This document shows positions 17,319 to 26,267 of a stretch of 64,000 nucleotides of DNA, one piece after another. The notes beneath the pieces were generated by a model that was not told the DNA's origin, did no database searches, and worked only from the letters and a program-made list of their open reading frames with translations. The DNA is from Fimbriimonadaceae bacterium (lineage in GTDB: Bacteria > Armatimonadota > Fimbriimonadia > Fimbriimonadales > Fimbriimonadaceae): assembly GCA_023957775.1 (NCBI GenBank), contig JAMLGR010000013.1, positions 1 through 64,000 of the forward strand. Direction: 5' to 3'. The position numbers and the translations under genes were made by a program. Each line of letters opens with the position of its first letter. Position 1 is the stretch's first letter.

Positions 17319-17430
17319 GGAGTGCGCGAGCTTGCTCGCCGCCCTGTCCCCGAGCGGCTCGCCGCGAGTCGGATCGCCGACCAAGGTCGGCGGTAATCAA
17401 GGCGCGACCAAGGTCGCGCACTCCCAAAGG
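17319..17430. repeat. REP-like palindromic element
   Basis: The outer arms GGGAGTGCGCGAGCTTGCTC and CAAGGTCGCGCACTCCC are inverted with respect to each other. Inner inverted pairs also occur (CCGACCAAGGTCGG, GCGACCAAGGTCGC). The element fills the gap between the GH116 and GH78 genes. Related elements lie at 35048-35310 and 49259-49490. Confidence 0.75.
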
Positions 17431-17446
17431 GAGCTAGACTTCTCAA

Positions 17447-20400
17447 ATGGCGATGTTGGCGTTGCTGGGGATGGTGGGTGCGATGGCGGTGGGAAGTCTG
17501 CAGCCGGTGGAGCTGCGTTGCGAAGCGATGGTGGATCCGGTGGGCGTCGGGCTGAAAACGCCCCACCTGAGTTGGAAGCTGCGGGCGACCCAGGCCGGGG
17601 CGCGAAACCAGCGTCAAACCGCGTATCAGATACGGGTTGAGACCGACGGCAAACCCGCGAAGGTCTTGTGGGACACGGACCGCACGGAGTCCGACGCCAC
17701 CTACGGAATCCTCTATGGCGGCTCGCCGCTGGCTTCCGGACAAGCGTGCCGGTGGCAGGTGCGCGTTTGGGATCAGGACGGCCAAGCCTCGCCCTGGAGC
17801 GAGCCTGCGACCTTCTCGATCGGTCTCCTCGACAACGAGGCGATGCAGGCGCAGTGGATCGGGCTCGATGCCCCGCGACTCGCCTTGGAGGCTTCGCAGC
17901 CCTTCTACGGGGCCAAGTGGATTTGGCATCCCGCGGACCCCGCGGGTAAGGTGCCCGCAGGCGTGAACCGCACGTTCCGCAAGTCGTTCGTCGCGCTCCC
18001 GAATCTGGAGGCCGCGACCTTAAGGCTTTCGGCTGACGACCAGTTCGAGGTGTTCCTCAATGGCCAACAAGTCGGGGCGAGCGACGGCAACGCCGATGCG
18101 TGGAGGCGCCCGGTCACGTTGGACCTGCGACCCCATCTGCAGGTTGGCGAGAACACGTTGGAGATTCGCGGCCACAACACCGTCGAAGGGGCCGCCGCCG
18201 TGCTTGCCAAGCTTCGGATGCGCTCGCGCGGCGGGCAGGCCGAATCGGTGGTCACGGACGAATCGTGGCAGACCGACGGGGCCGCGGCCAAGGTGATCGC
18301 CGCGTTCGGGGACGGGCCCTGGGGCTCCGGCGTCGGCACGAATGTCTTGCTGCCTCCCGCACTGTTCCTCCGGCACCCCTTTCATGTCAACAACGGTGTC
18401 CGCCGGGCGATCGTGTACTACTCCGCCCTCGGGCTGGTGGAGCTTCGCCTGAACGGGAAGAAGGTTGGGGACGACCTGTTCGTTCCGGGCTGGAGCGATT
18501 ACGACGATCGCGTCTATGTCCGCGCGGTCGACGTCACCGATCGGCTGATGCACAACGACAACGTGGTGGGCCTGATACTGGGCGACGGCTGGTACTCCGG
18601 CTATATCGGCTACGGGCACCGCCGCGACCACTACGGTTCGAGGACGCGCGCGTGGGCGCAACTTGTGATCGAGTACGACGATGGCTCGAAGCAAGTCGTG
18701 GCGACGACACCGGAGTGGCGCGCCAAGACGGGGCCGATCGTGGAGTCGGACTTCCTGATGGGCGAGCGGTACGACGCGCGCAAGGAACTCGACCAGTGGG
18801 ACGTGCCGGGTCAGGTGGAGCCCTCCGAGTGGTCGAAGGTGGATGTGGGCACCGAGAAGCCGGTTCGCCTCGAGCCGTTCCCGTCGCAAACCGTCCAAGT
18901 GATTCGGGAACTGCGTCCCCGACACGTGACGGAGACGGCGCCGGGGGTCTACGTCCTCGATCTGGGACAGAACATCGCCGGGTTCGCCCGGCTGAAAGTC
19001 GAAGGGAAGCCGGGTCAGGAGATCACGCTGCGCTTCGCCGAGCGGCTCTCGCCCGACGGCACGATCTACACGGAAAACCTGCGCGGCGCGCGCGCCATCG
19101 ACACCTACATCTGCCGTGGAGGCGGGGTGGAGACGTGGGAGCCGCGGTTCACCTTCCACGGGTTCCAGTACATCGAGGTCACCGGCCTCGCCACGACGCC
19201 ACGAGGGGACCAAGTCGTGGGGCTCGCCATCAGCACCGACACCCCCGAGGTGGGCACGCTCGAGACGTCGGACCCGATGCTCAACCAGCTCGTGAGCAAC
19301 GCGTGGTGGACGCAGAAGATGAACTTCATCGACATCCCCACGGACTGCCCGCAGCGCGACGAGCGGCTCGGGTGGACAGGCGACGCCCAGGCGTACATAC
19401 GCACCGCGTGCATGCTGAGCGACGTGCAGCCCTTCTTCACGAAGTGGCTCGTGGCGTTGGACGACGCGCAACGGGCGGACGGCCAGTACCCGATGGTCGC
19501 CCCGCTCAAGGTGGCCGGTGGCGACGGCGGCCCCGCGTGGGCCGACGCGGGCGTGATCTGCCCCTGGACGATCTACGACGCCTACGGCGACAAAGACCTT
19601 CTCGCCAGACACTATCCGAACATGAAGCGCTTCGTCGAGTTCACTCGCGGACGGTGCATCGAGGGGTTGCTTCCACCGAAAGAGTTCCACTGCTTCGGCG
19701 ACTGGGTGAACATCGGCTCGCCCACCCCCAACGAGGTGATCTTCGAGGCGTACTTCGCCTACAGCACCGAGCTGCTGGCCCGTTCGGCGCGCGTTCTTGG
19801 AAAGAGCGAGGAAGCGGCGCACTACGAGGCCCTGCACGCCCAGATCCGCGAGGCGTTCAACAAGGCGTATGTGGGTGCGGACGGCGTGGTGAAGGGCGAC
19901 TCCCAATGCGCGTACGTGCTGGCGATCGCGTTCGACCTGCTTTCGCCGGAGATGGAGCGCAAGGCCACCGAGCGCCTGGTGGCGGACATCGAGAAGCGCG
20001 GCTGGCATCTCTCGACGGGTTTCGTGGGCACGCGCGACATCATGCGCGCGCTCACGAAGGTGGGCCGCAACGATGTGGCGTTCCGGCTGCTGCACAACAC
20101 GACGTTTCCGTCGTGGGGCTTCACCATCAAGAACGGCGCGACGAGCATTTGGGAGCGCTGGGACGGGTGGACGCCGGAGAAGGGGTTCCAGGATCCCGGG
20201 ATGAACTCGTTCGCGCACTACGCGTTCGGGGCCGTGGTGGGTTGGATGTTCGACCAGATCGGAGGGATCTCGAACCTGGAGGCGGGATTTGCCAAAGTGC
20301 GCCTTGCGCCGCAGCTGGACCCGAACCTCAAGTGGTCGCGCTGCACCTACGATTCGGTGCGGGGCAAGATCGTGTGCGATTGGTCGGTGAAGGACCGGCG

Positions 20401-20548
20401 CGTCACGATGCGGGTCGTGGTACCCCCGAACGTGACAGCGGAGGTGGTGGTGCCGGGCAAAAACGCGCGCAGCGAAGGGTTGAAACCAAGGGCCGACGGT
20501 GTGTTCGAAGTGGGTTCCGGCATGTGGGAGTTCTTGGCGGACCGGTAG
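17447..20548 (+). CDS. GH78 alpha-L-rhamnosidase
   Basis: This 1033-residue protein matches bacterial GH78 enzymes in length and domain order. An N-terminal fibronectin-like domain (VGLKTPHLSWKLRAT, QTAYQIRVET, ACRWQVRVWDQDG) is followed by carbohydrate-binding beta domains (LRLSADDQFEVFLNG; IVYYSALGLVELRLNGKKVG). The alpha/alpha-barrel carries the strongly conserved DCPQRDERLGWTGD block and WERWDGW. It should hydrolyse terminal alpha-L-rhamnose from plant or microbial glycans. A weak signal peptide is possible (MLALLGMVGAMAVG). Its proximity to a rhamnose-type ABC transporter supports a rhamnoside-use role. Confidence 0.92.
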   Translation: MAMLALLGMVGAMAVGSLQPVELRCEAMVDPVGVGLKTPHLSWKLRATQAGARNQRQTAYQIRVETDGKPAKVLWDTDRTESDATYGILYGGSPLASGQACRWQVRVWDQDGQASPWSEPATFSIGLLDNEAMQAQWIGLDAPRLALEASQPFYGAKWIWHPADPAGKVPAGVNRTFRKSFVALPNLEAATLRLSADDQFEVFLNGQQVGASDGNADAWRRPVTLDLRPHLQVGENTLEIRGHNTVEGAAAVLAKLRMRSRGGQAESVVTDESWQTDGAAAKVIAAFGDGPWGSGVGTNVLLPPALFLRHPFHVNNGVRRAIVYYSALGLVELRLNGKKVGDDLFVPGWSDYDDRVYVRAVDVTDRLMHNDNVVGLILGDGWYSGYIGYGHRRDHYGSRTRAWAQLVIEYDDGSKQVVATTPEWRAKTGPIVESDFLMGERYDARKELDQWDVPGQVEPSEWSKVDVGTEKPVRLEPFPSQTVQVIRELRPRHVTETAPGVYVLDLGQNIAGFARLKVEGKPGQEITLRFAERLSPDGTIYTENLRGARAIDTYICRGGGVETWEPRFTFHGFQYIEVTGLATTPRGDQVVGLAISTDTPEVGTLETSDPMLNQLVSNAWWTQKMNFIDIPTDCPQRDERLGWTGDAQAYIRTACMLSDVQPFFTKWLVALDDAQRADGQYPMVAPLKVAGGDGGPAWADAGVICPWTIYDAYGDKDLLARHYPNMKRFVEFTRGRCIEGLLPPKEFHCFGDWVNIGSPTPNEVIFEAYFAYSTELLARSARVLGKSEEAAHYEALHAQIREAFNKAYVGADGVVKGDSQCAYVLAIAFDLLSPEMERKATERLVADIEKRGWHLSTGFVGTRDIMRALTKVGRNDVAFRLLHNTTFPSWGFTIKNGATSIWERWDGWTPEKGFQDPGMNSFAHYAFGAVVGWMFDQIGGISNLEAGFAKVRLAPQLDPNLKWSRCTYDSVRGKIVCDWSVKDRRVTMRVVVPPNVTAEVVVPGKNARSEGLKPRADGVFEVGSGMWEFLADR

Positions 20549-20824
20549 TTGGGTTTGGATGGGGGTGGTGGGTGGCACTTCCATGGGGTGGAAGAGGTCG
20601 TCCCGATAGAATCGGGATCGCCCCGACCAGATTCACGGACTCGAATTGAACCTGCGGCTGCGGGTCATTGGTTGCTCTTGCCCTTTGCCTTCGGCGCACC
20701 GCAGGTCAAACTCCGCACGCGCCAGGAGACGCCGGCATACAACCACGTGGTCCAGTTCGACGACTTCTGACCCGCACAATTGCCAGGAATCGCGCCGATT
20801 TGCGGGATTCGTTCCACAAGATCA
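20549..20824. other. Intergenic stretch without recognised gene
   Basis: No convincing coding sequence is seen here. A small hairpin (TCCCGATAGAATCGGGA) at about 20601-20617 could end transcription of the rhamnosidase gene, although no T-run follows. A 33-codon open segment ending near 20770 has no recognisable family. Confidence 0.5.
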
Positions 20825-20853
20825 TTGTACGTGGGACGCGCAGTCGCTACAAT
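20825..20853 (+). promoter_or_regulatory. Candidate sigma-70 promoter for the PEP-CTERM gene
   Basis: TTGTAC and TACAAT hexamers are separated by 17 bases, close to the housekeeping consensus. The start codon of the PEP-CTERM protein lies about 50 bases further on, behind a GGGAGG ribosome-binding site. Confidence 0.5.
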
Positions 20854-20904
20854 CGAGTGACGCACGGGTGTCGGTCCGTCGAGATCTGTGTTCCGGGAGG
20901 GACG

Positions 20905-21528
20905 ATGCGCGGTTTCACGACGGTAGTTGCATGGTGCGGGTTATTGATCGCGGCGGATGCCGCCTTTTTTGGGTTTGAAGGCGAAGCCGAGGTCGGCGGC
21001 CTGACGAGCCTTGTTCAGACCGACTCAGGTTTGACACTGACGATCAGCCGCTCGACGGGACTGACGTTTGGGATCCAGGACGTCCAGGGGTTTGTACCTT
21101 CCTGGGGGAATCGGGCCCTGAGTCCGTTTGCCAACTCCTCTGCGAACGACTACTTTGTCGGGAACTTCAGCAGCGCGGTGAGCTACGTCACGCTGCGCGG
21201 CGGCGATGGAGGCGGCGACCCCGACATACTCGAGCTTGAGGCGTACTCCGGACTCGACGGTACCGGCACCCTCATCGACCTGGATTCCGCAGATTACGGG
21301 ACCAACGGGTTCCCGGCCGATATCGGCGTCTCCGTCGCCGGAGCGGGGATCCAATCGATCCGCTTCCGCGGCGGGTCGGGCCACGACCCCAACTGGCAGT
21401 ATCCCAACAGCATGTACATCGACAACATCACGACGACGCCCGTGCCGGAGCCGGTGACCCTGGGTCTCGGGATCGGAGCGCTCGCGGCCGCCGCGAGGCG
21501 TCGCCGCGGCTCCGCCGCCGGCATCTGA
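20905..21528 (+). CDS. PEP-CTERM sorting domain protein
   Basis: This 207-residue protein has an N-terminal signal segment and a beta-rich body (GFEGEAEVGGL, SYVTLRGGDGGGDPDILELEAY, IQSIRFRGGSG), as in extracellular lectin-like exosortase targets. It ends with the canonical VPEPVTLGLGIGALAAAARRRR tail: PEP motif, hydrophobic helix, basic cluster. It should be processed by an exosortase encoded elsewhere. The start is set by GGGAGG seven bases upstream. Confidence 0.85.
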   Translation: MRGFTTVVAWCGLLIAADAAFFGFEGEAEVGGLTSLVQTDSGLTLTISRSTGLTFGIQDVQGFVPSWGNRALSPFANSSANDYFVGNFSSAVSYVTLRGGDGGGDPDILELEAYSGLDGTGTLIDLDSADYGTNGFPADIGVSVAGAGIQSIRFRGGSGHDPNWQYPNSMYIDNITTTPVPEPVTLGLGIGALAAAARRRRGSAAGI

Positions 21529-21827
21529 GGGGACATTATGGACCGTGCCACCATCCGTGGGCACGGCCCATGGACTGCCTTGCAAGTCGTTCCGAATCGC
21601 TCGACGCTCCCCGGCGAGACGCATCGTGATCGTGATCGACCGGTGGCCTCGTCCCATGCGCCGCGAGGGCCCGGCGATCTGGACCAGTTGAGGGCGCTCG
21701 ATCCGACGAAATCCGCGCGTTGAACTTGCCCAAACCTTCATTGGGTGGAAAAGGTCGCCGTAATCCCATCAGGCACCGGCTTATTGAAACCCCGGGGAAG
21801 GAGCATGGGCCGCCTGAGACGAAACCC
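21529..21827. other. Intergenic stretch before the sugar ABC operon
   Basis: No gene is recognised. A stem CCGTGCC/GGCACGG near 21542-21565 could be a weak terminator for the PEP-CTERM gene or a regulatory hairpin. The transporter operon's leader must lie in this stretch, but no clear promoter hexamers were found. Confidence 0.4.
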
Positions 21828-24278
21828 ATGGGGATGGCGCTCGTGGAGATTCAAGAGGTGTCCCACGCTTACGGCGCCACCCAGGCCCTCGACGGGCTGA
21901 ACCTCACGCTCCACGAAGGTGAGGTGCACGCCGTCTGCGGGGAAAACGGGGCGGGGAAGTCGACGTTGAACCGCATCCTGTCGGGCACTCTCGTTCCCTC
22001 GAGCGGGACTGTGCACCTCGACGGCGAACCGCTTCCTCTGGGCAGCGTGCCTGGGTGCGAGGCGGCGGGCGTCGCCATGGTGCATCAGGAGCCCTCGTGG
22101 TTTCCCGATCTCGATGCTGCCGACAACCTGTTCCTCATGCACGAACCGGTCGCCGCGGGCATCTGGTACGACCGCACCGAAGCCCGAAGGCGGACCCTGG
22201 AGCTTCTGGAGTCGCTGGGAGAGCGATTCCCGGTCGATCGGCCCCTCGCCGAGCTGACCTTCGCGCAGCGCCAGATGGTGGCGATCGCCCGGGCCCTTGC
22301 CCGGAAGTGCCGTGTGTTGATCCTCGACGAACCCACGGCCTCGCTTTCGGCGAGGGAGGTGGACGCGCTGTTCCGCGTCGTGGGATCGCTGCGCGATCGC
22401 GGGGTCACCGTACTCTACGTCACGCATCGGCTCGACGAGGTGTTCGCCCTCGCCGACCGGGTGAGCGTGCTCCGCGACGGGCACCTGGTCTCCACCCACG
22501 GGATCGACGCCGCATCGCCCAAACAGGTGGTCCACGACATGATCGGGCGGGCGATTCCCGAAGCGGAGCGCGGGCCGTCGTCGAGGGGCGAGCCGCGGCT
22601 GTCGGTCCGGGGCCTGGGCCGGCGAGGCGCGTTCGAGGGCATCGACCTGGAGGTGGATTCCGGGGAGGTCGTGGTCCTCGCCGGCCTCGTGGGCGCCGGG
22701 CGCTCCGAAGTGGCGCGGGCGATCTTCGGACTCGACCCGCCCGATGCGGGCGGGGTGGAGGTGGCGGGGAAACCTCTTGCTCTGGGAGACCCCGCTCAGG
22801 CCTTGCGCGCGGGCATCGCGTACCTTCCTGAGGATCGGCAATCGGAGGGGCTGCACGTGCCCCTCTCGATCCGCGAGAACGTCTCGATGGCCTCCCTGGG
22901 GAGCGTGAGCCGCGCCGGTTGGATGAACGTGCGCGCCGAAGCCGCCCGAGCGGAACACGCGGTCCAGCAACTTGCGATTCGCGCCTCTGGAGTGGAGGCT
23001 CCGGTGGCTTCGCTTTCCGGGGGAAACCAGCAGAAGGTGCTCCTCGGCAAGTGGCTCGCCACGGCGCCGAGCGTGCTGATCCTCGACGAGCCCACCCGAG
23101 GCGTCGACGTGGGGGCCAAATCGGAGGTCCACAGGACCATCCGAGCGCTCGCGGCCGAAGGAATGGCCGTGCTTGTGATCTCGTCCGACCTTCCCGAGGT
23201 TCTCGCGCTGGCGGACCGCGTGGTGGTGATGCGCGAGGGCACCATCGCGGGCGAGTTGCCCGCGGAGTCCGCCACCGAAGAGGGCGTTTTGGAGTTGGCG
23301 CTCCCGCGAGGCGCCGAGACCGTTGCGTCCGTCGCGAGGCGAGGGATTGGCCGCGAGGCCGGGGTCGCACTGCTGCTGGGGGCCACCGTCGTGTTTGCGG
23401 CGTTGATGAACCCCGCGTTTCTTTCGCTCGAAAACGTGCGCGACATGCTGGTCCGCATCGCTCCTGTGGCGATCGTCGGGTGCGGACTGACGCTCGTGGT
23501 GCTCGCGCGCGAGATCGACATCTCCGTGGGTTCTTTGATGGGGGTGTGCGCGGCCGTGCTAGGGCTCGCGGGTTCGACGGACCGCTGGGGATTGCCCGTG
23601 GCTGCCGCTGCGGCGCTGTGCCTGGGCGCCGGATTGCTGGGCGGGCTGGTCAACGGCCTGCTCGTCACGTTCGGGCGCGTGCCCTCGATCATCGCGACGC
23701 TCGCGACCCTCTCCATCTTTCGGGGCGTGACGGAGCTGCTCCTCGGCGGCCGTTGGGTGGAGCACATGCCCGACGGGCTGCGTGCTTTCGGGACCGGTTC
23801 GCTGGCGGGGCTGCCCTACGTCGTGCTGGCTGCTCTGGCGATTTCTGTTGCTACAATCTGGGTGCACCGCCGCACGCCCTTCGGGCGGCGCGTCGTGGCG
23901 CTCGGGAGCGCGCCGGAGTCGGCGCAGCGCGCGGGCGTGCCTTCGCGCCGGATCCGCCTCGCGTGTTTTGCCCTTGCGGGGTTGTTGGCGGGCGTGGCGG
24001 CGCTCTTCAGCGCGACGCAGCTCCAGGTCGTCGAGTCGGGCTTCGGTGTGGGATTCGAGCTGTCGGTCGTGGCTGCGGTGGTCGTCGGCGGCACCTCGAT
24101 CCGTGGGGGAAGGGGAGGAATGGTCGGAACCCTCCTGGGCGCCACTCTGCTCGGCATCGTCGGCTCGGTGCTGATCTACCTGCGCCTTGGGGACGCGGCG
24201 ACGTATTGGGAGCGCGCGATCCAGGGCGGCTTCATCGTGGCGGCGGTCCTGGGCGACGCGTTGGGGAGGCGGCGATGA
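21828..24278 (+). CDS. Fused sugar ABC transporter ATPase and permease (rhamnose/ribose type)
   Basis: This 816-residue protein joins two subunits that are normally separate. Residues about 5-490 are a tandem ABC ATPase of the RbsA/RhaT type, with Walker A GENGAGKST, Walker B VLILDEPTAS, and a degenerate second site GLVGAGRSE paired with LSGGNQQKVLLGKWLA and LILDEPTRGVD. Residues about 500-816 are an RbsC/RhaP-type permease (IVGCGLTLVVLAREIDISVGS; GRVPSIIATLATLSIFRGV). The following permease gene overlaps by four bases (ATGA). Start codons at 21828 and 21834 are both possible. Confidence 0.9.
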   Translation: MGMALVEIQEVSHAYGATQALDGLNLTLHEGEVHAVCGENGAGKSTLNRILSGTLVPSSGTVHLDGEPLPLGSVPGCEAAGVAMVHQEPSWFPDLDAADNLFLMHEPVAAGIWYDRTEARRRTLELLESLGERFPVDRPLAELTFAQRQMVAIARALARKCRVLILDEPTASLSAREVDALFRVVGSLRDRGVTVLYVTHRLDEVFALADRVSVLRDGHLVSTHGIDAASPKQVVHDMIGRAIPEAERGPSSRGEPRLSVRGLGRRGAFEGIDLEVDSGEVVVLAGLVGAGRSEVARAIFGLDPPDAGGVEVAGKPLALGDPAQALRAGIAYLPEDRQSEGLHVPLSIRENVSMASLGSVSRAGWMNVRAEAARAEHAVQQLAIRASGVEAPVASLSGGNQQKVLLGKWLATAPSVLILDEPTRGVDVGAKSEVHRTIRALAAEGMAVLVISSDLPEVLALADRVVVMREGTIAGELPAESATEEGVLELALPRGAETVASVARRGIGREAGVALLLGATVVFAALMNPAFLSLENVRDMLVRIAPVAIVGCGLTLVVLAREIDISVGSLMGVCAAVLGLAGSTDRWGLPVAAAAALCLGAGLLGGLVNGLLVTFGRVPSIIATLATLSIFRGVTELLLGGRWVEHMPDGLRAFGTGSLAGLPYVVLAALAISVATIWVHRRTPFGRRVVALGSAPESAQRAGVPSRRIRLACFALAGLLAGVAALFSATQLQVVESGFGVGFELSVVAAVVVGGTSIRGGRGGMVGTLLGATLLGIVGSVLIYLRLGDAATYWERAIQGGFIVAAVLGDALGRRR

Positions 24279-25225
24279 GGCGCATCCTTCAAACGCACGA
24301 GGCCGCCTTGGCCGTGCTGTTGATCGTGGGATTGGCAGTGGCGGGAACGATGGACCCGACCTTCGTTTCGCTGCGCGCGCAGACGCTGCTCTCCACCCAC
24401 GTGTGGGAGCTGGCGATCGTCGCCGTGCCGACCATGCTGATCATCGTGTCCGGGGGCATCGACCTTTCGGTGGGTTCGATCGTGGCGCTGGCCGCCGTGG
24501 CGTTCGGGCTCCTCGTCGAAGCGGGTTGGGCCGTGCCGTGGGCCGCAGCGGTGGCGCTTGTTGTGGGCGCGGCGTGCGGTTCGGTGAACGGCTGGTTGGT
24601 GGCGCGCCTTCGGGTCCACCCTCTGATCGTCACGCTCGCCACCATGGCGGTGTTTCGCGGGGTCGCGGAGGGTGTCAGCTTGGCGAGGCCGTTGTCGGGC
24701 TATTCGGAGGGCTTTCGCCAACTTTCGGAGGGCCGTTTGGGGGGCATGCCGCTGCCGGGAGTGGTGTTTCTCATCGTCGTGCTTGCCGCGGGGATTGCCA
24801 TGCGCAAGACCACGGTGGGGCGCCAAATCGTGGCGATCGGGTTGAACGAGGTTGCCGCCCGCTACTCGGGGCTGCGGGTCGCGCGGGTGAAGATGTTGCT
24901 CTATGCGGGCAGCGGGCTGGCTTGTGCGGTGGCGGCGCTGCTGCTGGTCGCGCGGAACAACACGGCGAAGGCGGACCTGGGCACGGGTCTCGAGCTGGAG
25001 GCCATCACGTGCGCGGTGCTCGGCGGCACGCGCATCGAGGGGGGCACGGGCAACGTTTTCGGGCTTCTGCTCGGTATCGTATTGATTCACGAGACGCGCG
25101 AGTTTGTGAGTTGGCACTGGAAGCAGAGCGAGTTGAACCTGATAGTGATCGGGGTGTTGCTGCTGGCTTCGGTGCTCGCCCAAAGGGCGCTTGCAGGCCG
25201 CACGGCGAGCGAGGGAACATCATGA
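24275..25225 (+). CDS. Sugar ABC transporter permease (RbsC/RhaQ type)
   Basis: This 316-residue polytopic membrane protein has the family block MLIIVSGGIDLSVGSIVALAA and HPLIVTLATMAVFRGVAEG. It is the second permease of the importer; a heterodimer with the permease half of the upstream fusion is expected. RhaP/RhaQ and LsrC/LsrD systems also use two permeases. ATGA overlaps at both ends with its neighbours indicate translational coupling. Confidence 0.9.
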   Translation: MRRILQTHEAALAVLLIVGLAVAGTMDPTFVSLRAQTLLSTHVWELAIVAVPTMLIIVSGGIDLSVGSIVALAAVAFGLLVEAGWAVPWAAAVALVVGAACGSVNGWLVARLRVHPLIVTLATMAVFRGVAEGVSLARPLSGYSEGFRQLSEGRLGGMPLPGVVFLIVVLAAGIAMRKTTVGRQIVAIGLNEVAARYSGLRVARVKMLLYAGSGLACAVAALLLVARNNTAKADLGTGLELEAITCAVLGGTRIEGGTGNVFGLLLGIVLIHETREFVSWHWKQSELNLIVIGVLLLASVLAQRALAGRTASEGTS

Positions 25226-26238
25226 CCAACCGTATCGCGATCTTCTTGGCCTTGGCGCTGGTTCTGACCGGCTGCGGCGGCCCCAAATCAGCAGACCAGG
25301 AGCCGACGGCGGGTGGCACCAAGTCCATCACCGTCGCGATGCTCCCGAAGAAGAAAGGCGTGCCGTACTTCACGAGCTGTTCCGAGGGCGCGATGGAGGC
25401 CGCGAAGGAGTTGGGGAACGTCGAGCTCATCTACGACGGGCCCACGAGCGGCGACGCGGGGGACGCGGTGAAGCTGATCGACCAGTGGATCGCCCAAGGT
25501 GTGGACGTGATCGCGGTTTCGCCCAACGACCCCGACGTGCTCAGTCCCGCGATGAAGCGCGCCCGAGACGCGGGCATCCACGTGCTGACGTGGGACGCCG
25601 ACGGAACGCCGGATTCGCGCGAGTTCCTCGTGAACCAGGCGACACCGCAAGAGATCGGGTACTCGCTGGTGGACGCCATGGCCAAGGATTTGGGCGGCGA
25701 CGCCGCCACGGGGGACGTGGCGATCGTGACCGCCGCGCTCACCGCCGCGAACCAGAACGAGTGGATCAAATACATCAAGGAGCGACTCCCGAAGTACCCG
25801 GGCCTCCACTTGGTGGCAACGAAGCCCTCGAACGAGGATCAGAAGCTCGCATTCTCCGTGACCCAGGACCTCATGAAGGTCTATCCCAACCTCAAGGGCG
25901 TGTTCGCGATCTCATCGGTCGCCTTTCCGGGGGCGGCGGAGGCGGTGAAGCAGGCGGGGAAGAGCGGGCAGGTGCTCGTCACGGGCCTTGCGACCCCCAA
26001 CGACATGCGCGCCTACGTGAAGGACGGGACGGTCCAATCCGTGATTCTATGGAATACGAAGGACCTGGGCTACCTCACGGTCTACGCCGCCAAGGCGCTG
26101 GTTGACGGGGATCTGAAACCCGGCGCCACGGTGCTGAAGGCCGGGCGGCTAGGCGAACGCAAGGTCGAGGGCGACCAAGTGATGCTGGGCGGCACCCTCA
26201 CGTTCACGAAGGACAACATCGACAACTTCGACTTCTAA
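25222..26238 (+). CDS. Sugar ABC transporter substrate-binding lipoprotein (rhamnose/AI-2 type)
   Basis: This 338-residue protein has a lipoprotein signal (FLALALVLTGCGG, with the lipobox Cys) and a peripla_BP_4 fold (PYFTSCSEGAMEAAKELG, QWIAQGVDVIAVSPNDPDVL, AGIHVLTWDAD). The sequence style is that of RhaS/LsrB proteins. Together with the nearby rhamnosidase, rhamnose is the most likely ligand; AI-2 or another aldose cannot be excluded. It overlaps the permease stop codon and closes the operon. Confidence 0.88.
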   Translation: MTNRIAIFLALALVLTGCGGPKSADQEPTAGGTKSITVAMLPKKKGVPYFTSCSEGAMEAAKELGNVELIYDGPTSGDAGDAVKLIDQWIAQGVDVIAVSPNDPDVLSPAMKRARDAGIHVLTWDADGTPDSREFLVNQATPQEIGYSLVDAMAKDLGGDAATGDVAIVTAALTAANQNEWIKYIKERLPKYPGLHLVATKPSNEDQKLAFSVTQDLMKVYPNLKGVFAISSVAFPGAAEAVKQAGKSGQVLVTGLATPNDMRAYVKDGTVQSVILWNTKDLGYLTVYAAKALVDGDLKPGATVLKAGRLGERKVEGDQVMLGGTLTFTKDNIDNFDF

Positions 26239-26267
26239 CCCTCGGTCGGTAGAATGAAGCCATCCCC

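Noticed and set aside
20668-20904. In-frame upstream extension of the PEP-CTERM gene
   Set aside because: The extension has no signal or domain character, whereas the ATG at 20905 has a GGGAGG site and opens a signal peptide behind a good promoter.
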